From Argentina anserina (taxonomy: Eukaryota > Streptophyta > Magnoliopsida > Rosales > Rosaceae): 64,000 nucleotides of DNA. Positions 52,336-64,000 of the stretch are shown here, piece by piece (within the stretch, counting starts at the first letter, position 1; every line of letters starts with the position of its first letter). The notes under the pieces were generated by a model. That model saw only the letters and a list, made by a program, of their open reading frames with translations. It was not told where the DNA came from and ran no database searches. Location: the NCBI RefSeq assembly GCF_933775445.1, contig NC_065875.1, positions 2,604,001 to 2,668,000 of the forward strand, written 5' to 3'. The translations under genes were made by a program, and so were the position numbers.

Positions 52336-52773
52336 TTCCCGCTATTGCTAGGAGTAACTTATACAACAAATTTAATACTAGAGATGGGCATTAAGCTGTT
52401 TGAAATGATTCCAAGTTTTCATTTGGTTTAAGAACTTGTAATATTCGTATGGATTTTTTAAGAGCTGAATTACTAGTTATCACTTATCAAACTCTTTGAT
52501 CAGAAGTGATGGGAGTCATTTTCCATTTGTTAGCTCTCTTAAATAGACAGAAAGAAAAGCAAAAGTTCTTACATGCTCCTCGATTTGATATTCAGTTATG
52601 TTGTTATTAATCTTAACTGTTAGATTTTAATTTTTAATAATATATAATAGTCATTATATTGTCAACACGTCTTAAAATTTAATTTTTAATGATAGACAAC
52701 AGTCACGACAACACATGTTAGCATCGATATTTTGAACATGTAAGACGTTCGCCCAACTCTCCAAACCGCCACA
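52336..52773. other. AT-rich upstream region of the PPR gene
   Basis: Here similarity to the NDR gene stops. It must hold the PPR promoter. An in-frame TAA at 52741-52743 lies 33 bases before the PPR start. No TATA box is assigned. Confidence 0.5.
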
Positions 52774-55107
52774 ATGCGCTCCCGCCTAAGCAGGCTCTGC
52801 CAAGAAGGCCAACCTCACCTTGCCCGCCAACTGTTCGACACTTTGCCTCGCCCAAGTACTCTTCTCTGGAACACCATCATCATCGGCTTCATCTGCAACA
52901 ACATGCCCACTGAAGCCCTATCCTTCTATTCCCACATGAAACACTCCTCCTCCCCCAACACCAAGCCTGACCCTTACACTTTCTCTTCCACCCTTAAAGC
53001 CTGCGCCCTCACCCGCAACTTCGACGCCGGCAAGGCCCTGCATTGCCACATTCTTCGCTCCCTTCCCTACCCAAGTGCGGTTGTGCAGAATTCGCTATTG
53101 CATATGTACTCTTGTTGTGATCATGCCCAGCATGACTTAGTACGTAAGGTGTTCGACACAATGCCTGAGCGAAATGTGGTTGCTTGGAATACACTGGTTG
53201 CGTGGTGTGTTAAGACTGAGAGGTATGAAGAAGCGGTTAAGCAGTTCAGGATGATGATTAGTATAAGAATCGTTCCCAGTTCCGTCAGTTTCGTCAATGT
53301 TTTCCCCGCTGTATCCGCCATGAGAGACTCTAGAAATGCCAATGTGTTGTATGGTTTGGTTGTGAGATGGGGTGCTGAGTATGTGAATGACTTGTTTGTT
53401 GTGAGTTCGGCGATATTCATGTATGCCGAGCTTGGTTGCCTTGATTATGCTAGGAAGATTTTCGACCGTTGTTTGGGGAGAAACACAGAGATATGGAACA
53501 CCATGATTGGGGGGTACATTCAAAATAATCTTCCTGGTGAAGCAATCTGCCTTTTCTTTCAAGCCATACGATCTGAACAAGATGTTCTTGACGAGGTGAC
53601 ATTTCTTTCAGCTTTGACTGCGTGTTCACAGCTGCAACGGTTGGAACTGGCTGCACAGTTGCATGCTCTTATCACTAAGCATTTCAGAGTGATACCTGTT
53701 GTTTTGCTAAATGCGATTATCGTGATGTATTCAAGGTGCAACTCTATTGAGACATCTATTAAGTTTTTTCATAAGATGCCAGAGAGGGATGCTGTTTCAT
53801 GGAATACTATGATATCCGCATTTTTTCAGAGTGGCTTGAATGATGAGGCTTTAAGGCTCGTTTATGATATGCAACAGCAAAACTTTTCTATTGATGTTGT
53901 AACTGTAACAGCTCTACTTTCAGCTGCATCAAGTCTTGGAATTTTAGGTGTTGGACAGCAGATACATGCTTATCTTATCAGGCATGGAATAGAATTTGAG
54001 ATGGTGGAAAGTTATCTCATAGACATGTATTCTAGAGCCGGTGCAATAAGGACTGCAGAACGAGTTTTTAAAGAAGATTGCACCCTTGATAAAGATCAGT
54101 CCACTTGGAGTTCTATGCTTGCTGGGTACACACAAAATGGTTTTATTGAAGAAGCTATTGTAGTTTTTAGGCAAATGCTGGAGCAGAAGCTGATACCAAA
54201 TGCCGTGAGCTTAGCATCAATTTTTCCTGCTTGTAATCTAGTGGGGAGCATTGATATGGGTAAGCAACTCCATGGGTTCTCTTTGCGTCACTACCTTAAT
54301 CAAAACGTCTTTGTGGGAGCTGCTCTGATTGACATGTACTCAAAATGTGGTGCACTCACTTGTGCTGAAAATGTGTTTTTTGAAACCCCTGAGAAGAATT
54401 CTGTCACGTACACCACAATGATACTGGGCTATGGCCAACATGGACTTGGTCAGAAAGCTGTATCTTTGTTTCACTCAATGAAGAGATCTGGCATTGTACC
54501 TGATGCAGTTACCTTTGTTGCAGTCTTGTCTGCTTGCAGTTATGCTGGATTGGTTGATGAAGGTCTTTCTTTATTTGAATCGATGAAATTAGAGTATAAC
54601 ATAAAACCAATAACTGCACACTATTGTTGTGTAGCGGATATGTTAGGCAGGGTTGGAAGAGTAGTTGAAGCATACGCGTTTGTTGAGGCGTTGCGTGAAG
54701 AGGGCTATGTGATGGAAATTTGGGGATCACTTCTTGGTGCATGCAAAATTCATAAAAAATATAAATTGGGAAAAATTGTTGCTGATAAATTGCTTGAAAT
54801 AAAGGCTGCTAATTGCAAGACAGGTTACCATATTTTGCTCTCAAATATGTATGCTGACGAAGGAAAGTGGGAAACTGCTGAGAAAGTGAGAAAACAAATA
54901 AGAGATAAAGGTCTGAAGAAGGAGCCTGGCTGTAGTTGGATTAAGATTACTGGTATCCTAAACTGTTTCATATCCAGGGACCAAAAGCACCCTCAATGCA
55001 GTGAGATATATGAGATGTTGGTGAGGTTGACTATGATGATTAAGGATGTTGGTTATAGGCCTTCTCTCAGTTCCCATCTAGAAGAAACTTTGGAATCTCA
55101 TGAGTGA
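52774..55107 (+). CDS. PLS-class PPR RNA-editing factor, AEF1/MPR25 (At3g22150)-like
   Basis: An intact intronless 777-residue frame made of tandem P, L and S pentatricopeptide motifs (for example NVVAWNTLVAWCVKTERYEE, DAVSWNTMISAFFQSGLNDE, NSVTYTTMILGYGQHG) and ending in E/E+ domains (GCSWIKITGILNCFISRDQ, HPQCSEIYEML) without a DYW deaminase. The start RSRLSRLCQEGQPHLARQLF and overall order match Arabidopsis At3g22150 (AEF1; rice MPR25), which is needed for editing of plastid atpF and mitochondrial nad5 transcripts. Such E-class factors recruit a deaminase in trans. The protein is dozens of residues shorter at the N-terminus than that homologue: no transit peptide is encoded in this frame. 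A 5' exon or another start may supply it. It sits between direct repeats of the NDR pseudogene. Confidence 0.93.
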   Translation: MRSRLSRLCQEGQPHLARQLFDTLPRPSTLLWNTIIIGFICNNMPTEALSFYSHMKHSSSPNTKPDPYTFSSTLKACALTRNFDAGKALHCHILRSLPYPSAVVQNSLLHMYSCCDHAQHDLVRKVFDTMPERNVVAWNTLVAWCVKTERYEEAVKQFRMMISIRIVPSSVSFVNVFPAVSAMRDSRNANVLYGLVVRWGAEYVNDLFVVSSAIFMYAELGCLDYARKIFDRCLGRNTEIWNTMIGGYIQNNLPGEAICLFFQAIRSEQDVLDEVTFLSALTACSQLQRLELAAQLHALITKHFRVIPVVLLNAIIVMYSRCNSIETSIKFFHKMPERDAVSWNTMISAFFQSGLNDEALRLVYDMQQQNFSIDVVTVTALLSAASSLGILGVGQQIHAYLIRHGIEFEMVESYLIDMYSRAGAIRTAERVFKEDCTLDKDQSTWSSMLAGYTQNGFIEEAIVVFRQMLEQKLIPNAVSLASIFPACNLVGSIDMGKQLHGFSLRHYLNQNVFVGAALIDMYSKCGALTCAENVFFETPEKNSVTYTTMILGYGQHGLGQKAVSLFHSMKRSGIVPDAVTFVAVLSACSYAGLVDEGLSLFESMKLEYNIKPITAHYCCVADMLGRVGRVVEAYAFVEALREEGYVMEIWGSLLGACKIHKKYKLGKIVADKLLEIKAANCKTGYHILLSNMYADEGKWETAEKVRKQIRDKGLKKEPGCSWIKITGILNCFISRDQKHPQCSEIYEMLVRLTMMIKDVGYRPSLSSHLEETLESHE

Positions 55108-55876
55108 AGGAGAATGCTTAGTTTCGCCATCTTCTATTTTTCGGGACTTATTCCCGGTTTTTGGCAAACCGGAGACAGCTAATTACGGACAACTAGTGCG
55201 AAATTATGGTAAGTAAATCTGCCAGTCTTGGTAACTGATATCAACTATATGCAGCTGACACTTTCCAATATGATGTTTGTATTCGGAGTTGAAACTCTGC
55301 TAATTTGCGAACTCTCTGGTGCAGGCCAACAGTTGTTGAAAGAAGATTTAATTAGATGTTGTCCAAGTCTGAATATGGATGACCACGTGTCTAAAGTACT
55401 GGAAATACAATTTTCAGGTAAATGGTTATAGACTTGTTACTAATGGAGATTAAGGTGGGAGGTTTTGTCCTCTATTGTTCTCAGTGATAGGACATTGTAC
55501 AACAATGGGAACGATGGACCACATTGATCTGAATATTAATCTGATATCCTTGTTCAAAGGCTCAACTTAGTGCTGTGAAAATTTCTTTAACTAATTTAAG
55601 TGTGATAATTGAGTGATACGTTGTTCAGTTGTTGTAGACCGCTGTGTGTATCTTAGAACATATATGTGTCTGTGTGTATATTTTGTTTAAAGGAAGTAAA
55701 ATGTAGCAAGCTCCTTGAGATAGGTTTTTGGTGTACCAAGATTAAATCTAGTGGTTTGTAAAGAATTCCTAATCAATTTTCCTAATTTTCTTTAGGTGGA
55801 TCTTATGTTTTATTCTGTTAAAAATCTGTAATATTCTTTTGATCCATATAGGTTTTATTTCAGTCCCCTACTACTT
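55108..55876. other. 3' flank of the PPR gene
   Basis: Probable 3' UTR and intergenic DNA; no other feature recognised. Confidence 0.5.
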
Positions 55877-56400
55877 TCGCTTCTGTGTTGATTTTCATAT
55901 GGGCAATATGGAGGAATCAAGGTGATGAGTTCAAGGTGCCTTCAGGAGTAGTACCTGCTTTAGTCCATACTACCCATGGTGTTTTTCTTGCTGTCTCAAA
56001 CATAAAATGGAAGAAGCCTCCTTTTGGTATGATCAAATTGAATGTGAATGCACAGCTTTTAGAAATGTTGATGGAAATGCTGGGCTTGGGTGTATTTTTT
56101 AGACCATGAGGAAGGGCTCCTGTTTTGGGGGGCTTCTGTGATTCCGTTCAGTAGCAGGTTCAGCTAGACAAGCTGATTTAATGGCAAACTTATGGGGGTG
56201 AAGTATGCCCACTCAAACCATTTTGTTTCTCTGCTTGTTGAAAGCGATTGTCAAGATATAGTCCAAGGCGAGCTAGGAATTCTTGTTTAAGAATTAAGAT
56301 TGCTGGGAACTTCGTCATCGTGCCTCAACTCTTCTGCTCAGTTTCTCCATGTATGTCGTAGTGTCGATGTAAAGCATATTAGCTGTTATTTGGGTTTTTC
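55877..56400 (+). pseudogene. LINE RNase H-like domain remnant
   Basis: Reading frames contain IWAIWRNQG (the WxxWxxRN motif preceding plant LINE RNase H domains), then WKKPPFGMIKLNVNA (usual W..P..G..KLNVDGA), and after a stop and frame changes SDCQDIVQG and a degenerate HV..N region. The order is that of plant RVT_3 domains. Stops at 56107 and several shifts make it dead. Confidence 0.75.
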
Positions 56401-56679
56401 TTAATAGAAGCTTAGTATTTTACAATTTTATTTAATTTTCTCCTGAAATAATACATAGGGTTGTGAGTTGTCAGTTGGAATTTCATTTCCACCAATCTTT
56501 TCTTCTCCATTTCTTCCCTCTTTATATATCAACGTAATCCAGAACTTGTTTCTACATGTTGCAGGGTTTAATTTGACAGCTTCCCTTTTTACAAATTAAT
56601 ATATCATGTTTATACGGTGTTTAAATCTTTGCAGTCCGCTGCTTCCAGATGTACTCGACAGTCTTGACTCCAATTTCTT
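56401..56679. other. Short intergenic spacer
   Basis: No feature recognised; includes possible LINE 3' sequence. Confidence 0.4.
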
Positions 56680-57960
56680 CTCAGCTCTGGTACATTATGT
56701 CCCTTTCTCATAGTTCTGCTGCTTGTTTGCTTGATCATCGAGCCAACTATTAATACCTCAATTTCACCTGAATAGTTTCAATAAGATGTTAGTTGGTTAA
56801 CTGAAATTGCTTTATCAAACTGAAGCCTCCTTCAACCTTACTCCAGATAGCTTCTAATCTCATTTCTTAAAAAATCTATAGACAAATGAGTGCGTGTGAG
56901 AGAGAAAATTACTTGAATGTTTTCTTCGAACAAAATTACTTGAATGTTTTCTGTAGAGTAAATAGTAGTTCCTTTATATCATGAAGTATGTACTTAATTT
57001 CATTTCATAACCCCGAGAATTTGTTATAATGCGGCAATTGGATCATACCAACGGTGTCCTGTGTTGGCCAGTGCCACTTCTATACAGTCCCAGGTTTCCA
57101 GAAGGACAAATATTTTTGCATGAAAATGTGATGCAACAATAAATTTGTAGCTATTCACTTTTTTTAATTTGTAAATGATGAGGTATGAAGATTCTAATTG
57201 TGGCTTTGACTAATTGCAACTTTGTGTTACACATACAAGAACTTTGAAATTGTATTGATAATCAATTGCCTGGGACAGGTAGTATTTCCATCCTTTATAC
57301 TGTATATGCCTTCTGATGTACTCGCTCTGTGTCCAAACTTTCTTCCTTGTATGGTGTGATGCAACTGACTTGAAAAAGAAAAGAAAAAACTACGGGTGGA
57401 CATAAAAAACAGAAATCCCGATCCCGTCCCGAAATTCATAGGGACGGGATGGGACGGAGGTCTAAAAATGTCTGTCTCGTCCTGATCCCGTCTCGTTTCA
57501 TAATAGTGGGATGGGACGTGGGACGAATAATTTTTATCCCGCTTAGTCCCATCTCGTCTCATCTCGTCCCATTTTTAATGAAAACTTAAAAATTCTTATA
57601 TATCTGTATCAAAATGAAACTGATTTATGTTCTTAATAACTCCAAAATTATATCAATTCAAATAGTAATGGTAAATTATAATATTTTGAACATAATATGC
57701 ATTTTTTTTGTTAAAATTTCATTATTGAATGTTACTTTGTTAATGAAAAAGTAAAAATATAGGTTTTTATTTAACTTCATAGGAAGATGAGATTTGTCTC
57801 GTCCCGTCCCGATCCCGTCTCGATTCAAAAGAGTGGAAAGAGCCCCGTCCCACCCCTAGAAAAAACACAAAACCGGAGAGGCCACCCATCAAGTCTCTTA
57901 TTGGTAATATCTTCTTTGTAGCATGGTCCTTATTTTCTGTGGAACCAAGGGTTAGGAGAT
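56680..57960 (+). pseudogene. Decayed 3' portion of the NDR kinase gene (copy 3)
   Basis: 56680-57300 is very similar to copy 2 at 51690-52335 and shares changes not in the parent gene (for example ACCTCARTTTCACCTGAATAG), so copies 2 and 3 are sister duplicates. Beyond 57300 it continues into the parent's next intron and the exon encoding ADLKKKSTKPKRPSIKSLF, now split by a MITE (57391-57858), and then into the following intron to about 57960. No open frame remains. Confidence 0.9.
57391..57858. mobile_element. hAT-type MITE, 468 bp, inserted in an NDR pseudo-exon
   Basis: Ends are TACGGGTGG and CCACCCCTA (inverse TAGGGGTGG). A perfect 8-bp target duplication GAAAAAAC flanks it (57383-57390, 57859-57866). 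Deleting the element and one duplicate restores alignment to parent exon 12. Subterminal regions are rich in GGGACGGGAT/ATCCCGTCTCG words, in inverse orientation at the two ends. No coding capacity. Confidence 0.93.
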
Positions 57961-60320
57961 GTGGATTAAAATGAGAGCTGGCTTTGTAGCTCAATTGTTT
58001 GTATCAAATGTTGAAAAGCTCACAGAAATAGAATTTGAATCGTCAGCGGGCCATTTTTGACATTGCTCTCTGTGATCATGACTGCTTGCCGGAAGTCTGG
58101 AAGGTGGTTTAATTGACGACGTCAAAGTCATCACGCAAGCTATACCAAGACATCTCCATCTTTCATACACCACGACGGCATGATTGTAGTAATGTTGCAG
58201 ATAGGTTGGCCACATTACTTAGCCTATGAAACTAGACAGGGTTTTATGTGGTTTTAAACTTCCCCAGACTACCATTACTCAAGTGATAAATAATGATGTG
58301 CTGTTAACACCAATTGGCTAGAGCTAGGTGACTATGTTCTCAGATGACTCGAAACTTCACCGTATTTCATAGACATGATCAGCTTTCTTTTTTTTCTTTT
58401 TTTTCTTTTTTTTTTTGGTCTGATCATGATCAGCTTTCTAGTTCTCTGTTTGGTTTCATCATTTCGTATTGAAAATATGACCATCATGTGTAACACAAGG
58501 TCACTATATTCGCAAGTACCATACGGAATCACCAGTGAGAGGCTGGCCAGAGAATTTGGCATCATTATCACTCCTGTGAAATGTATTGTTTGTTGTGTTA
58601 TAATGCCCTGGAAATTGGAGTTCTTTTTACACATTGATTATGCCAAGCTACAAAGTATGGAATGCTTCTGCACTAACTATGCCTACGACAGTAGTTCCAC
58701 TTTTGAGCAGTGACCAGTTTGCCGAAGTGTTGATGGGTATGTGGAATGTGTGGAAGAATAGAAATTCTCAGCAAATAGCAATGGGAAGGAACAAGCGAGG
58801 CTACTATAGTAGCTAACTAGCTATACGCTGGCTTAGAGTTTTATAATGCAAATGTTACTGAACAAGCTCATAGAGTACAAAGAAGAGGATGGATCGCACC
58901 AAGTTAGGAATGGATGAAGACATGAAGTGTAATATTGATGGGTCTTTTATCTCTTCTACTAATGTGTTGTATTCCAGGACTATGCTGGCACTTTGAAGGC
59001 AGCAGCAATGAGGCAAATTCAGTAGTGTCATGGCTGTCATCCTTTCATGCGGGGTTGTCAATCTATGAAGGTATGACAAATGTAAAACGTACAACATGAC
59101 TGGAATTTGAAACAGATTGTATGTTGCTTGCTCATGCTTTGAAACAAGAGATGGGCAAAAGAGTTTGTGCCAACACTGGGTTGTTCATCATTTCAATGAT
59201 AGATTAATTTTTCCAAAAAACAAAAAAAAAATTGTTCAATCAACACCGGGAGCTTGTGCCAACATCTTAAAGCCAAGTAGGAGCTTTAAGCGAGTACATC
59301 AACCTGGCTAGCTTTAGTTGTATAGCAAAGATACCAAATCAGTTCCATTGTTTGTGCAACTACTACACAATCAGTTTAAATACTTTTTTTTTATCCAACA
59401 GATTAAATACTTTTAAATATCAGGTTTATAGAACCCATTAACAGAAATCTTAAAAGCAATCACAGAATCACCACTGCAAAGAAGTTGGTGCCAAGTACTA
59501 GTAAGTAATACGTACCCAAGACATTTTCTTAAGAGTCTTGAATCTTAGAACTTAAGGCGTCATAAGACGTTAACCTTATTGTTATAAAAAATTAATAGTT
59601 AAATATGTAAATATATAATTACACATAAAAAAGAACAAATATACATAATAACTTACCAATTTAGTACATTTAGATATAATAAAATTCATAATCCAAACAT
59701 TTTAGATAGTTTTCATCAAATTAAACACATTATATAAATAAATATAAAAATATATTTAAAAAAATTATTTTCTAAGACGTAGTAAAATACGTACAAGGCG
59801 TAAAAAAACGTAACATAAGACGTAAAAGACGAGCCTCAGTGTCTAGATCGAAAAACATAGGCGTTATGTAAGTGGCTTTAAACTTTTTAAACCTCAAGAA
59901 GACGAGTTTTTTAAAACATTGCTAGTAAGAATATTGTAACCATTGTAACCAATTTTTGCTAGATAACATGTTACAAATCTAGAGCTTAATAACATATTTT
60001 TATTTCCCTTGGAAAAAGATCAGAAAGGCGGTATTTATTACAGCTACAAGTTTCTCAAATATATAAACAACTCCCTTGAGTGAGAAGATTAATCTCTTTC
60101 TTGGGTGAGTAACCGAGGAGGCATAATGGCAAGAATCCATGGAGGTGGTAATGATGGGTTCTTCTAAGAAAAAACTTCAGAGCTTTTCAACTATGAATGA
60201 ACCCAACGTGTACACATATGCAGAGCAACTGTGGTAAAACCATTGAAGTACTGATATCATGGGATAGATACTACAAAGGTACATTGAGGCGGGAATTTCA
60301 TCTGTCGATAGATTCAGACT
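57961..60320. other. Intergenic region with a LINE scrap and AAGACGT-rich patch
   Basis: 58560-58800 resembles 43020-43165 and contains a WNVWKNRNS motif typical of plant LINE zf-RVT/RNase H junctions; it is a dead remnant. A pyrimidine tract lies at 58388-58418. Around 59555-59845 the words AAGACGT and GGCGT recur in AT-rich DNA. The end near 60320 should include the 3' UTR of the CK1-like gene on the minus strand. Confidence 0.45.
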
Positions 60321-63294
<2,974 letters not shown>

Positions 63295-64000
63295 CTAAGG
63301 AGAAAAACAAAACACAGAAAAGAAACATAAGGAATTGCATGGTTCAAGGATATAGACATGCTGCGGCCAATTTCATATGATAGTGTAATAGACAAGATAA
63401 TTAAGGTCTTCATAGTGTGATACACGAGATGATTAAAGTAATATGAAACTAATACTAAAATACAGCTAGTTCAGTAACAAAGTTTGAGCCATAGTTCCCT
63501 CAAATGATATCCTCAATCAATTACTACCTTGCTCTTGAGTAATACTAAGAAAGACAAGTCTGGGGCTAGATTTTTTCAATATCCTGGAAGCCTATAAAAG
63601 AAACTGCTTTCATGTAATTAACCAAACATGTGATTGAACTCCATTTTTCACCTACGCAATTCAGACCCATAGTGATCAAACCTCTTAAAATCTAAATTTT
63701 ATATTATCTAGTTTATAAAAGAGCTAGAGCACGTGAGTAATAAAAACATAAAATACTAGACCTATACAAATGGTGATCAACAAAAGAAAAGTATACATAA
63801 CGCGTTATTTGTAAATAACAAAAATCGAATGACATATCAGACGTACATAGGCTTTCTCAGAGCATGGTAACGAAGTTCCGGTTCTTCATTAAAGGACAGT
63901 TGTGACTTGTGAGGTGGTTTAATCATGTTGATTGTAAATATAATAAATTGATTAAGCTATATATACAATATGTATCCAGTAAATATATGTTCATTTGAAA
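63295..64000 (-). other. Intron of the CK1-like gene running off the window
   Basis: Minus-strand intron upstream of the VYIIDYG exon. The preceding exon (HRDIKPDNFLMG region) was searched for and not seen before 64000, so this intron is longer than 700 bp. Confidence 0.65.

Overview
The window is nuclear DNA from a flowering plant. The genes have many GT-AG introns, the intergenic DNA is AT-rich, and the proteins are plant-type: a pectin-methyltransferase-like protein, a plant NDR kinase, an organellar PPR editing factor and a plant CK1-like kinase. The gene set and repeat style suggest a eudicot, perhaps Rosaceae, but that is an impression and not proven. Roughly one fifth of the window is single-copy coding gene; the rest is transposons, satellites, decayed gene copies and unassigned sequence.

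Layout. 1-977: last two exons of a PMT8-like methyltransferase (+). 1-20.9 kb: gene-poor, with a TGTCACA minisatellite (4.2-4.8 kb), two inverted ~300-bp arms (6.9 and 17.0 kb), a ~500-bp tandem satellite (10.9-12.6 kb), a small insertion with a 15-bp target duplication (15.3 kb) and a LINE RNase H remnant (17.3 kb). 21.0-26.9 kb: intact 13-coding-exon NDR kinase gene (+) with short upstream ORFs. 27.4-28.2 kb: decayed fragment of the SPOT1-like gene and a hAT-type MITE. 28.75-32.06 kb: LTR retrotransposon with gag, protease remnant and chromodomain but no RT or integrase core. 33.4-33.8 kb: foldback element between (TA)n tracts. 37.67-40.54 kb: intact single-exon SPOT1/DUF7906-like gene (-). 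40.92-42.63 kb: hAT-type non-autonomous element filled with ~500-bp tandem repeats. 43.4-48.8 kb: an unidentified gene's exon split by a young Ty1/copia element (-). 50.0-58.0 kb: decayed NDR copies with a large inverted repeat, interrupted by an intact AEF1/MPR25-like PPR gene (52.8-55.1 kb) and a second hAT MITE. 60.3-64 kb: 3' two thirds of a CK1-like kinase gene (-), running off the window.

The functional genes do not form a pathway; they are ordinary neighbours. The unifying theme is local duplication and transposition: NDR and SPOT1-like each have an intact copy and decayed pieces elsewhere in the window, and transposons landed in several of these pieces. I found no convincing new biochemical system. 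The most unusual items are the RT-less gag-protease-chromodomain element, the tandem-repeat-filled hAT element, the inverted repeat made from NDR intron sequence, and a functional PPR gene lodged between direct repeats of a pseudogene.
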